Notes under the pieces: generated by a model
Databases searched by the model: none
What the model was told of the DNA's origin: nothing
The model's input: the letters and a program-made list of their open reading frames with translations, nothing else
Assembly: GCA_021521415.1 (NCBI GenBank)
Contig: JAIQDT010005799.1
Coordinates: 124,001 to 188,000, forward strand
Direction: 5' to 3'
DNA from: Bidens hawaiensis
Lineage: Eukaryota > Streptophyta > Magnoliopsida > Asterales > Asteraceae
DNA: 64,000 nt
Program-made: the position numbers and the translations under genes
Shown: piece by piece, positions 1 to 11,079 of the stretch
Layout: each line of letters starts with the position of its first letter
Numbering within the stretch: the first letter of the stretch is position 1

Positions 1-386
1 TCGACTCACGGGAACGAAAGTGTTGATAGTGTCATTGTGCAAGAACCCAGTGACAGCACAAATGATACACTACATAGAATATACATACTCTATTTAGAAC
101 AGAAATATATTATATAACATTTTTTGACTTAACTTGATTCATTTTTGTTACAAGAATATACTATTAGGTTAGAATTATTGGTATATAATTATTTACACCA
201 CCTAATTCATTAACTTTAAGTGGGTCTTTACTTTTTACATCACACTTTCCTTTTTCCTATGTCCCTTTTATTTTGTGATGTTTTTCAGGAATCTATCAAT
301 CAAAATAACTTTCTTTATCTACTTGCCTTTTCTTTTTCTTTTTAAATGTTTTTCACTTAATATCACTTAGCATATAGTTTAGCAGG
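1..386. other. intergenic, no gene seen
   Basis: AT-rich sequence with no open frame, RNA gene or repeat structure that I can support. It is the left flank of the Tourist-like element that begins at 390. Confidence 0.6.
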
Positions 387-934
387 TAAGGCCATGGGGT
401 ATACTCTAACTCATCTTAATTCGGCATAAGTTACACATCATCATTTTTTTCTCTTTCACTTTATGCTATCCAAATGAAATGGTTTAACCCATTTAACACA
501 TACTCCCTCCGTCCCATTATAAATGTCCTAGTTTGAATTTTCAAGTCTTTCTTTTGCAACTTTGACCGTAAATATTTTTTGTTCGTGCCATATAATATTT
601 GATGAAAATTATATCAATGTAAAATACATTTAAAACCCAATCCATTCATATATTTTACATCAAATATTATATAACACAAACAAAAATATTGTCGGTCAAT
701 GTTAAACAAGAAAGACTTGAAAATTCAAACTAAGACACTTATAATGAGACGGAGGTAGTAATTAATATAACAAATCAATTAGTAATTAATACATATTGTT
801 TCTTTTAACCGTTAAAAGCATAACCCATGGGCCTTTTTAACACATATAACACAAGTGAGGAGTAGTTTAATCCATCTTTAAAGTGTCATGTCACTTTAAC
901 CTATGTAGAGGTTAGAGTATACCCCATGGCCTAA
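387..934. mobile_element. Tourist-like (PIF/Harbinger-type) MITE split by a Stowaway MITE
   Basis: Terminal inverted repeats of about 21 bp, starting GGCCATGGGGTATACTCTAA, lie at 390-410 and, inverted, at 911-931. Both outer ends are flanked by TAA (387-389 and 932-934), the 3-bp TWA duplication typical of PIF/Harbinger elements. No coding capacity is visible. After removal of the nested 256-bp MITE and its TA duplication the element is about 284 bp, a usual size for a Tourist MITE. Family assignment is inferred from the ends and duplication only. Confidence 0.7.
503..758. mobile_element. Stowaway MITE (Tc1/mariner-type)
   Basis: The ends read CTCCCTCCGTCCCATTATAA at 503 and the near-perfect inverse at about 706-758. 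The inverted repeat is roughly 50 bp long and extends through CCTAGTTTGAATTTTCAAG. A TA dinucleotide sits on each side (501-502, 759-760). CTCCCTCCGTCCC with a TA duplication is the hallmark of plant Stowaway MITEs. The element is 256 bp, has no ORF and lies inside the Tourist-like element. Confidence 0.9.
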
Positions 935-1208
935 AATCTAAGAAATGGGCTTAGCAATTAGTGATAATGTACTTATAGTCGGCTCGAACCTTAAAGATGA
1001 ATAGTTACAACGCTTTATAACATAGTGCATATTTATATTGCAACATATTTCTTTGAGTTTCTATTTAAGTTATTGTTAAGTAACTGGTCTTAATGAACAA
1101 GACTATGATAACAAAATCTCAAACACAAAACATCGAAAGGAACAGACAAGCCTAAACTCAACAAGTTTAATGTACCAACCATTGGCGGACCTAAAAACAC
1201 TAGGGTAT

Positions 1209-2724
1209 TATAACAAACCATAAAATAAAAAGTAAAGGAAATAAAAGAAGGAAAATTCCATCCCACATTGGTGGAGGAAAGAAAAGGAGAGGATTCCACT
1301 ATGGTATAAATAGGATTGCAAGTCTTTGTCTCACATCGCTAGATTATAAAACTAGTGAGCTCTTTATAAGAAAGAAAATTCATATGTTAATGTTCTTATA
1401 AGACATATCACACCCAGTGGTCCTAGCGGAGGGTGCGAAGCACCCAAACGCGCACGGGCGCAATGTGGCGCTTAGATGGCGCACTTTGCGATATGCAATG
1501 ATCTATCAAGGTAACCCATCGCGTATCGCGACGTGGAGGTTACACAGACGGGACACGTCGCCTACCACGTGGCAGCCCTAGGGCTGATTAGGCAAGGCTA
1601 TAAGATTCTCCGCGATACGCGACACCCTTTGCCTATGGCCATCGCGTATCGCGACAGGGTCCAAAATCAGTTATAAATAGAAAGCAAACGGGACATTCAC
1701 AATTCGCTCAAACTTTTCTTTCTCTTTGAAATTTCACACATTATATATTAATACATATTAAGAGTATAATACCCGAGTCGTAACGATACCCTATCCGATC
1801 GAAAGAAATATACACGAATCCAAAAGCTATGACTGTTAAGGTATGACATTGTGTCATCGTGTAAAGTTTCTACTCTCGTGATTATCGTTATGATTATTGG
1901 TTTTATACTAATCTAGGTATACTACATTGTGTTTATTCTAGGTGCTTAATACCAAGAGGCGTTCTTTAATTATAAACTTACAAGGTGAGACATTCGATTT
2001 TTTATACAACTCACATTTGCGTGAGACAACTATTTTTCCGACACTGTCATGGTGATTTCAAAACCTACAAAACCCATGATAGATTGTCTAAATATTTTCA
2101 AAAGTATTTACAAAGTATTTAAAATACATTACAGTGATTAAGTCTCTGTAGACTTACGGGATGGTTACTATCGGTATTGTGGGGTTTTGTATACAAGGCT
2201 TACCTACTGGGCTATTACACGTTATTTATTGGACAAGTGTTAGCCAATAAGTAATATGACCACAGTCATAGATACGGTCGAGTGACAAATACCTTTCGGT
2301 AATTTGTAAGCAGGCAGATGTAAAAACATCTTAATGTTGTAACTGTAAAATGTGTCATTTACAAATAAATGTACTCACCATTATTTCTTGCTGATCAAAT
2401 ATTTTAAACATGTTTAAGGTGACTTGTTAAAAACAAAGGAATGATGCATGCGGGCTTCCAGCTTAAATAAGTGGCTTGTCACAAGAATAAAGAAACGTGT
2501 TTTGTAAATTAGGGTTTAACCCTATAAAACTTATGTTTGTATCAAAAGGGATTAAATTCCCGGTTTATCATAATAATAAACATCGTGTTTTTATAACTCT
2601 GATCATTTTTCCTAACTACGGTTCTGATGAAATTTTCCGCTGCAAAATAATTTAATAAGCACCGATACCACCAATCAATGTTCACGGCTTCCCTCCCAGG
2701 ATATAGGAGTCGAGGGCTGTGACA
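1209..2724 (+). mobile_element. solo LTR, same family as element 1
   Basis: This 1516-bp LTR begins TATAAC and ends TGTGACA. It is flanked by a perfect 5-bp duplication, GGTAT, at 1204-1208 and 2725-2729. The same sequence occurs inverted at 11080-12610 and in two pieces at 18308-18556 and 32126-33357, as the LTRs of the minus-strand Ty3 element. No internal region is attached, so this copy arose by LTR-LTR recombination. A CpG-rich block at about 1430-1660 holds several CGCGTATCGCG-type palindromes. It carries no gene. Confidence 0.92.
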
Positions 2725-3412
2725 GGTATGTCCCTAGTACTGTAACATCCCGAAATTTCTAAAGTAATATTTAATATATTATTTGTCGGGTGAAATAAAC
2801 GAGTTAGTGGAACGATAATAATAATAGCAAAATATGAAGACTTAGTAGGATAGTTAGATGGGATTAGATAGGGACCAAAAAGGAAATATGGGCCTTCGGT
2901 CCATGGGCTTAAGGGAGTATAAATACCCCCTGAAACCTCAATCATTTCCATTCCATCCATTTATCCATCCTAATCTCTACACACCCCAAAACACACAACC
3001 CGAACCAAGATCCAAAGGCGAGGACTCGAGCTCGTTGGTGCTAGATCGTCGTGACGAACCAAAGCAACAAAACCAGCTTGTGTTTGTAGTTCGACTCATT
3101 TACGGTACGTTTATATCGAGAACTTGTTCGTTTAGGTTTGGATTAGTATAGAAATGATAGATCTGTGTTTGTATGGTAAAAACGAATCCTACGAAGCTAA
3201 ACTTACTGAAAATGGTTAAGATTTGATGGGTTAATCGATTGATAAAAGAACCCGTAACCTATATGCCTAAATCGCACCCCTTAAACATCGATGTTAGGTC
3301 GATTTGATGGTTGGGGTTTGTAGGCGCTGGTCAGACGATCCCGTGGATACCTAAATCGAGTTATTTGGTTAAGAAACGAAGATAACTAAGGACGAACAGT
3401 AGCTGTAGCCGA

Positions 3413-3745
3413 AAACTTCGCCTGCAAGCTAAGTTCGCCTGATGAACTTCGCCTGCAAAGCTAAGTTCGCCTGATGACAACTTCGCCTAAAGCTAAGTTC
3501 GCCTAAGGTTTAACTTCGCCTAAAGCTAAGTTCGCATAAGGTTTAACTTCGCCTAAAGCTAAGTTCGCCTGATGACAACTTCGCCTGCAAAGCTAAGTTC
3601 GCCTAAGGTTTAACTTCGCCTAAAGCTAAGTTCGCCTAAGGTTTAACTTCGCCTAAAGCTAAGTTCGCCTGATGACAACTTCGCCTGCAAAGCTAAGTTC
3701 GCCTAAGGTTTAACTTCGCCTAAAGCTAAGTTCGCCTGATGACTG
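3413..3745. repeat. minisatellite inside family B LTR (AACTTCGCC/AAGTTCGCC units)
   Basis: Alternating short units such as AACTTCGCCTAAAGCTAAG and TTCGCCTAAGGTTT or TTCGCCTGATGAC are repeated more than ten times in about 330 bp. The reverse-complement array is found in the other copy at about 21424-21715. The units are direct repeats without spacers, so this is not a CRISPR-like array. Confidence 0.85.
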
Positions 3746-3909
3746 CCCCCGGACCCCCGTTCGTTGTGGGTAGTAATTAAGATTAGAAAGATGATATAAG
3801 TAGTGATAGTTAATTGATATGTATACTTGTTATACAGTCAGCCGTGCACAACTGAGGAAAAGGATTACGATTAACGGTGAACGTAACCGTGTTCAGGTGA
3901 GTTTCTAAT

Positions 3910-4145
3910 ATTCGAGGTATGAGGGTACCGAGCCCTAATAATACTCGAGGTATGATGTATGGTTGTATGGTAATGAAGAGGGAATCGAACCCTACTAATA
4001 TTCGAGAACTAGGGAACCGAACCCTACTAATATTCGAGGAAATAGGGACCAGACCCTTATAATATCTGTGATGTTAGGGACCAGACCCTTATAATATCTG
4101 TGATGTTAGGGACCAGACCCTTATAATATCTATGAGGTTATAGGG
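3910..4145. repeat. second minisatellite of family B LTR (CTAATATTCGAG and ACCAGACCCTTATAATATC units)
   Basis: One set of units combines ACCGAACCCTACTAATATTC with CGAGG. A second set, GGGACCAGACCCTTATAATA, is repeated three times. In the reverse copy (about 20500-20825) the first set is expanded to nine or so units and the second is reduced. Copy number therefore varies between insertions of one family. Confidence 0.8.
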
Positions 4146-4598
4146 CGAAAGGCTCTTTAAAACGTATGATTATGTATGTAAAGAAAGTATGAAGGTAAGA
4201 ATGAAAGTATATGCAATTATGTGTGTATGAAAGAAAGTTAAGAGGTTAAGTATGAAATGTAAAAAAGTATTGTATGATTATGTGATTAACTAGAACTCAC
4301 TCAGCGTAGCTGACTTTTAGTATGCACGCAGGTGAGTAGGATGAGGCAGCTCGCTTGAGGAGACACGTGGCACCGAATAAGAGGCTGGCATCGGAAGACT
4401 CAAGACGTTTAAGTTTAATGTTTCGTTAATTTTGAAAGACAAAATGATGTTTTAAGACAAGACGTGTTTTGTTATGAAATGTTTTATGAAAGCTTTTATA
4501 TTCCGCGAATGTTTTAATTAACTCTGATATTTAGAACTGCGTTTATGAGTAAATCCAATACGAAAGTAGGGCTACCGGTAATGGGGCCTTACAAGTAC

Positions 4599-4912
4599 CA
4601 ACTTAGTAGACATGTGATTAGAGCTGCCAAGTGTGATGCCAATGTAGTTCTTATTAACGACATTCTTGACCAAAGGCAATAAGAGTCAATAGGTTGAGAA
4701 CTTTTGATACCCGTAATGCCAATCACTTTTAAATACTCAGCAACCAGTTGAATTAAACCCACAACGGTAGTCAAGAATGTTAACTTGAGTTAGTAGTTAA
4801 TCAATGTGCCCTTGTCACGAACTCTTGTTTTTTTTTTCTTTTGCATTGTGTAATAACCTTATTAATATCTTGGTAATTATTTGTGAGTTAATAAGCACAT
4901 AAACATAACAAC
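4599..4912. other. intergenic between solo LTR and Harbinger element
   Basis: About 310 bp with no supported gene. A 61-codon open frame on the minus strand (4589-4774) crosses the LTR border and has no recognisable domain. Confidence 0.5.
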
Positions 4913-4915
4913 TAA

Positions 4916-6771
4916 GGCTGAGGGGTGTGGGGGGCGCGAGAGGGGGCGCGAGTGGGGGCGCCAGCCAATAATATTGTGACGTGTGGCAGAGAGAGAAACT
5001 TGATAAGATGGGTGTTGGTAGTGGTGCTCGCGCCCCGGGCCATGGTGTGGAGGGGCGCGAGAGGGGGCGCGAGCGGTTTTTTTTTTATTTTTTTATAAAT
5101 GTATTAAAAAAACGTATTATTAAAAAAACTCATAAATTATTTAAAAAAACACACATTAATTAAAAAAACACATTAATATCTAAAAAAAAAATTAAAGTAC
5201 TAAAAAAAAACATTATTCTTATTCTTCGGCTTGGTCTTCTTCGATCAACCTCTTCTGGATACGTTCCTTTTGTTTTTCCATCAGCATTTGGTCGACCGGA
5301 TTTAGGTTACTGAAGTCTCTTGTAAGGAATTCCAAATCTCTCATTCTTTTTTTTTCCTTTTTGTCATTAGAGACCACCTCCATGGTTTTGTTGAATTTAT
5401 TGAGGGATTCAACAAGATCGTTGATGTTTACGGCTTCCCCCTCAGCCGGTTTTTTGCCCCTGGCGTCCCTTCCCAATGGCCGCCTCCTCGGCGGTGAAGA
5501 CGTTTCCTCCCCCGCAACGTTTAGGTCGAATCCAACCCGGCAATCCGACCCGGCGGAAGTGCTGTACGCTCCAGACGAACTAGTTTTAGTCCGTTTCGGC
5601 CCTACTTCCGCATCAAGGTCCGGCGCCACCAGCTCAACCCACTTAGAACACCTTCTCAACCTCTCCCACACCTTTACATCGTCCCACGTCTTCACCGTCC
5701 CATACCTCCGCAGGCACTCCTGCTTCCACTCTTCGACAGTGAAATTATAAACCGCCAAATCGTCACTGCCACTTGGTCTCATACGACCGGCGTTCCTGTT
5801 GAACAGATTAGTAAACAAGCCGACAAATTTTCTGATTTCGGTCCACCGACCCGAAATCATATCGGCGTTCCGCTCTGTACTCCCAACGAGCGAATAGAAC
5901 GTCTCCCTAACCTTTGTCCAAAAGACCTTGCTCTTTTGGTAGTCCGCTGCAAAATGCATAAATAAATTTGTAAGTCATTTAACTTTTTTATTTAACTTTT
6001 TTATTAAAAATCATTTTTAAAAACGTTAAAACAATTACCGCAACGCCGATCCTCAGAAGTGACTATCCAAGCCCGACACAGGGCTTCCTTCTCATCCGAT
6101 GACCACTGAGTGATTTTCCGTTTCGTCCTTCCGGTCGAAGCCGAACCCGACCCGTCCGTTGCAACTTGTTTTTTCCGGTGGACGCATCTTCTTTGTCCCG
6201 CAGCTTCACCTTCTGGTTCTGGTTCTTGTGTCTCCGGAACTACAAAGTTAGGAGACGGTTGTATGTTGGATGGTTGAAAGCCGGATGATTGTTGCGACCC
6301 CGAATAAAACATCGCTTGGTCCGGTGCCGACCATAAATCGTCGTAACTGTAATCTGAATCTAGGTTTGGGTACCAATTTCCAGCCATGTTTTTAAAAAAA
6401 GGTTTCGAAGATAGGGTGATTTTGGGTTTTGGGTGTGGTATGTGATATTGGTATGTGATATTGGTTTTGGGTGTGGTATGTGAGAATGGTTTTGGGTGTG
6501 GTATGTATTGGTTTAGGAATATATATGTGATATATAGAGGAATATATATAGAGGAAATTTTTTTTTTTTTTTAATACAAATTAATATGAGCCAACGGCTC
6601 TATTTACGCAACCCAAGAAGCCTTCACGCTCCCCCCAGCCGCTACCCCTCTTGCGCCTGCCTCTTTTTCCGCGCTCGCGCCCCTCTCGCGCCTCGGTGGT
6701 GTGGTGCTCGCGCCCCGGGGCGCGACTGGTTGGCCTCTTGCGCCCTTTCTAGCGCTCCACACCCCTCAGCC
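4916..6771. mobile_element. PIF/Harbinger-type element carrying ORF1 but no transposase
   Basis: The ends are imperfect inverted repeats beginning GGCTGAGGGGTGTGG (4916) and closing CCACACCCCTCAGCC (6771). TAA duplications flank them at 4913-4915 and 6772-6774. Subterminal zones (about 4930-5080 and 6665-6755) are packed with GGGGCGCGAG-type motifs in inverted arrangement. The 1856-bp interior holds one spliced gene of the Harbinger ORF1 (Myb-like) kind. The DDE transposase that normally accompanies it is absent and there is no room for it. The element would need a transposase supplied from elsewhere. Confidence 0.85.
5219..6387 (-). CDS. Harbinger ORF1-like Myb/trihelix protein with NAM-associated C-terminus
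   Basis: Two exons, 6039-6387 and 5219-5946, are joined across a 92-bp intron with donor GCG|GTAATT and acceptor TTTGCAG|CG. They give an uninterrupted 358-residue frame. Residues 1-85 are low-complexity and a basic TKRK lies at 88-91. A trihelix/SANT-like DNA-binding region starts at WSSDEKEALCRAW (95-107) and continues through GRWTEIRKFVGLF in exon 2. FDLNV at 256-260 resembles a short repression motif, and RPLGRD at 272-277 is typical of the NAM-associated C-terminal region. A charged helical tail ends the protein. In PIF/Harbinger transposons such a protein binds DNA and helps the transposase enter the nucleus and act. Here it is intact although the transposase is missing. A co-opted host gene is an alternative, but the flanking TIRs argue for a transposon gene. 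Confidence 0.82.
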
Positions 6772-6774
6772 TAA

Positions 6775-7075
6775 CAACTTAAAGAAAAATAGAAGCTACC
6801 CTTTTAAACAACTCAATTATTCAAATACTATAAGCCATAAAAAACTATTTAATATATGGATACACCTACGGGTACAAATTAAGGAATAAAGTGGACCCAT
6901 CATAACATTATTTGCCAATCAATGGGCCTCCTAGAGTCCTAGTAGGTACATAGTGGACCCCATAGTATGTGTACTTTAAATTTTAATTTCTTACCTAATA
7001 AAATAGTTTAAAAATAATTAATAAACAAAATTTAAAAATAATATATTTTTAGTAACTTACGTAAAGTCACTATAA
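6775..7075. other. intergenic, no feature
   Basis: AT-rich 300-bp stretch between the Harbinger element and the proposed Helitron 5' end. No gene or repeat is supported. Confidence 0.5.
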
Positions 7076-7099
7076 TCTATACATACTTTTAAAGCAAAA

Positions 7100-8260
7100 T
7101 AAGGTTTTCACTTGTCAACTTTCTAGCCCCTTTACATCAATGTCATCAATGCCTTTTATACTTATAACAATGATTGTTTTATATTTGTTTTTAATTTTTT
7201 ATTTTTCGTGTTCTTTTGTTTGACATGCTGTTAATCTATGTTCTAGATAAAAATTATGTTCATCCATCGACGGTATCAAAATCGGAGATTCCATGGTTAA
7301 AAAAGATATTTGTTATTTTCTGGTAAGACATTCAATTTTTCCGGTTACAAATTAAAAACCAAATATTCTATATTATCAACATTAATATTCTACTTTATAA
7401 TTTCATGTCAATGCCAAGACTAATAGATGTTCATTTCTCTTGAAATTTTACAAAAAAATCCGACATACCATGGTCATTCTCACAATATCGTTTTTCCGGT
7501 AACATTAACTATAATTCAAAAATCCATAATATCAATATTAATTATCGATTTTATTATTTTAAGTTATTCTCCGACTCATATAATATAATTTCACGATTGA
7601 GCAAGATTTTATAAGATGTATTTTTAATATATGTTCATGTATAGATTTTTTTTTGAATATTCATGTATTTCAATATTTCAATTTCATAAATTTTAGTTAA
7701 AAGCAAATATTAATGTATACCTTGATGTATATTTTGTTTTCCGACGCCTTAATAAATGACACAATTAACTATTCCATTAATTCAAATTAAGTTTGACTTT
7801 CATAATTTGTGGTCATAACCGAATTCTCATTTTATATACATTGACTTTCTCAATTAAGTATTTCCTAATTTTGTTGGTTAGTACAATCTATTTCATTCAC
7901 ATTTTATACACAATTTATTTCCTTAATTTTTAAAGAAAACCGATTTTACAAATTAACTTTATTTTTTTCCTCATTTACTATTTGACCATATCAATGCTAA
8001 TTATAAAATAACATTTACACATACATAGAACTTTGTTACTACCTTTTATAATATAATTATTGTATTCCCTTTTATATAAAAATTTAAATCTTAACGAAAT
8101 AAGAATTAATTTAAAATCATTTCACCCAACTCAAAGTTAATATGAGTTTACCGTAAATGTATATAGTTTTGATATATCATAAAAACTTAATTTTAAATTA
8201 ATTATCCATAATTTACTTAATAATAATTTCTCTAAAATTAAATGTCCATAATCTATAAAT
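7100..8260. other. AT-rich Helitron interior without gene
   Basis: Very AT-rich sequence with stops in all frames. No domain, RNA gene or sharp repeat could be supported. Confidence 0.45.
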
Positions 8261-8265
8261 AATAA

Positions 8266-9360
8266 TACATAATAACAAGTTTACTAATTTACATAAATAA
8301 GTAAATCAAGGTATCGAATTTATCTATGGTATCTCTATAAATTTTTGGTATATGATTTAAATTTGAATTTGAATTTCTAATTAATGCCCATACTAATTGT
8401 TTGACTAACATTTACACGGAATATTAACATGTTTCCTATTTAAATGGTTTCCTTTAATTGTTTGACTAACATTTTAATTTTGAATTAATGTTTATTCGTT
8501 CCTTCACTTTTGTATATCTAACTGTTTTCCCAATATTATATCTACTATAATTATAAATTATAAATTAATGGTCCATAATCGGTAGATAAATAATAAGTTT
8601 ACTAATTTACATAAATAAGTAAATGAAGGTCTCGATTTTCTCTATAGTATTTCTCTACATTTTTGGTATATGATTTAAATTTGAATTTCTATTTCATGTC
8701 CATAATAATTGTTTGTCAAACGTAATTGTTTCTATACATGTTTTCCATTATTATATTGACTATAACCGTATCTTAATAATTACAAAAAAATATAATTCAG
8801 ATTATGTTAAATTATTAAAATTATACTTTACAAGTATGTTATTACTTTTACTGTTTTTTGTTCTAAATATTTCAAAAAGTACTACTTTCTAAGACAAATC
8901 CACGAAACAGAAAATACACTCATTTGATTATAAAACATAATCTGCTACACAAATATGAATGATTATAAAACATAATATGTGACACTAATATACTTCTTAC
9001 CATAAATAATTTATTTCTGTATATTATATTATAATTTGTCTATGGTATTTCTCTACATTTTTTGTATATGATTTAAATTTGAATTTCTAATTAATGTCTA
9101 TAATAATGGGTTGACCAACATTTACATGGAATATATATCAGCAGGTTTCCGATTTAAACCATATTTTTATTTGAAATATATGTTTGACTAACATATTAAT
9201 GCCATGTTTATACTTTCCGACATTTTTTTATATCCAACTGTTTTTCCAATATTATATTTACTATAACCATATTTTTATAATTACAAAAAAATCTCATTCA
9301 GATTATGTTATATTTAGACATTATTAAAATTATACTTTATAAGTATGTTATTTTTGTTAT
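8266..9360. repeat. degenerate tandem repeat of about 300-450 bp units
   Basis: Three diverged copies share the same order of words. AAGTTTACTAATTTACATAA occurs in the first two, TTGGTATATGATTTAAATTTG (or a variant) in all three, and TAATTACAAAAAAAT in the last two. Recognisable starts are near 8270, 8585 and 9025. The copies are non-coding and probably an old duplication within the Helitron-like region. Confidence 0.6.
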
Positions 9361-10190
9361 AAAATTACAAGTTACCGTTCATACTATTACAAATTCAAAT
9401 TTCGTTCTAAATGTTAAACAACTCAGAATTTCAATTCTTTATTTTTGTTTACCGTAATTGTATATAGCTTTTAGTTATTTCCATTTTTATAAACTCATTC
9501 CTTAATATGGTTTGACTGAATAATAACCTAATTATCTCATTATTACAATTTATATGGTTGACTTTCTTTATTTGTTAAAAAAACTGAATGAAGAAGTTAT
9601 AAATTAAATAAATTTCCGACCGATTTAAGTATTTGACCATTCACATTATATCATTTTTGACTATTCATATTAAATCGTTTTAAATTTTAGATAACATTTA
9701 CATAGTAAATATAACTTTCTTGAAATATATCAACATGATTTAAGTACTTTAAAATTTAAGATTTGCACTCACAAATTATGTCCATATAAAAATTAACATA
9801 CATGTATTTTGACTATTGTAACGTTTTTAATTAAAAATTCTCTTACAATCCATTATTATGTTATTAAGAGTTACTAATAGTGTTGAAAATAGTAACCGTA
9901 AATTTTATAATGTTCTTTAGGTGAAGCATAATTTATGCATGTTTATACATATAATTGTGTATTTATCAATAGTAATAATTTAGAATTTAATTATGTTTTG
10001 CCCGAAATCAAATAATTAATTTGTATTAATTGTATTAAGTTTGCTTCAAGCAAAAGAAAAAACAGTGGACAAATTTTGGATTTTAAAAAATACATATATA
10101 TTATGTTGACATTTTGAAGTCAAAATATGACATTATAAAATTAAAAGTTAGACCTTTTAATTCAAACATGGTTTGTTATTTTTTTTCCCA
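9361..10190. other. AT-rich interval without gene
   Basis: No open frame of note on either strand and no terminal repeats recognised. Confidence 0.45.
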
Positions 10191-10199
10191 AGATGGTAG

Positions 10200-11079
10200 G
10201 TTACTAACTATAAATTTTTCAAGCTGGTAATATTTAATTCAAACATGGTTTGTAATAAATGATTTGAATTGATGTGCAAATAAACACGGGTACCATCTTA
10301 GAGTAATAAATATTACAGTTATTGATTCGTAATAAATGTCTTAGATAAAGTTCATCTTTTGAATCAACATTGAGATAAAAGTTTTGTTGAATCGACATTG
10401 TAGAATTGTTTTATTGATTTGGAGACTAATTTCTTTGTTTTCTTATTATTGTACTAATGATATAAGTTATAAAATATTTTAACTTTTCATTTATCTTTGT
10501 TAGTCTTTGTATGTTTTTGTATTTAATTCAAATAAGTTATGATGTCTTATAATTCAAGTAAAAGTATCATTTATTTATAAGTACAACATTTGCATTTCAT
10601 TAAATTTATATGATGTTACATATATATCATGTTTTTAAATATGTTGTACCGTGTGTAACACGGGTACTATCCTAAATCAATATTGGAATCCAATGATCAG
10701 TTTCTTTTAAGATATTTGGATCACTTAAAGCTTTCTAATGTTATAAAAGAAATGACACATTTGAATTTGGAAAAAGAAGTTAGTGATAAATGTTTTTCAA
10801 GATGGTAATATTTAATTCAAACATGGTTTGTAATAAATGATTTAAATTGATGTGCAAATAAACACGGGTACCATCTTAGAGTAATAAATATTACAGTTAT
10901 TGATGTGTAATAAATGTCTTAGATAGAGTTTCTTTTAAATCAACATTGAGATAAAAGTTTTGTTGAATCGACATTGTAGATTGTTTTATTGTTTTGGATA
11001 CTAATTTCTTTGTTTGCTTATTATTGTACTAATGATATAAGTTATTAAATATTTTAACTTTTCAATTATCTTTGTTAGT
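10200..11079 (+). repeat. tandem duplication of a Helitron segment, second copy split by Ty3 element 1
   Basis: A segment beginning near TTTTTCAAGCTGGTAATATT (about 10215) runs through a hairpin (10649-10663) ending ACTATCCTAA, and then an exon-like piece to about 10795. It starts again near 10796. The second copy is cut at 11079 by the Ty3 element and resumes at 33363 with TCTTTGTATG, giving a second hairpin (about 33515-33541) and a second exon-like piece from 33551. Both hairpins are followed by CCTAAATCAATATTG, so each copy ends like a Helitron 3' terminus. Confidence 0.7.

Larger units (their letters stand above)
2741..4593 (+). mobile_element. solo LTR, family B
   Basis: This 1853-bp LTR starts TGTAACATCC and ends GGCCTTACA (canonical TG...CA). 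A perfect AGTAC duplication flanks it at 2736-2740 and 4594-4598. A second copy in reverse orientation lies at 20059-22194. The two copies differ mainly in the copy number of two internal minisatellites. No coding sequence of its own family is present in the window, so the parent clade cannot be named from sequence; a Ty3 origin is plausible. Confidence 0.92.

Noticed and set aside
1090..1299. 69-codon ORF across the left border of the first solo LTR (also 12487-12720)
   Set aside because: It spans an insertion border and has no recognisable domain; chance frame.
3413..3745. Regularly spaced short repeats resembling a CRISPR array
   Set aside because: Units abut without unique spacers, there are no cas genes and the context is a plant LTR; it is a minisatellite.
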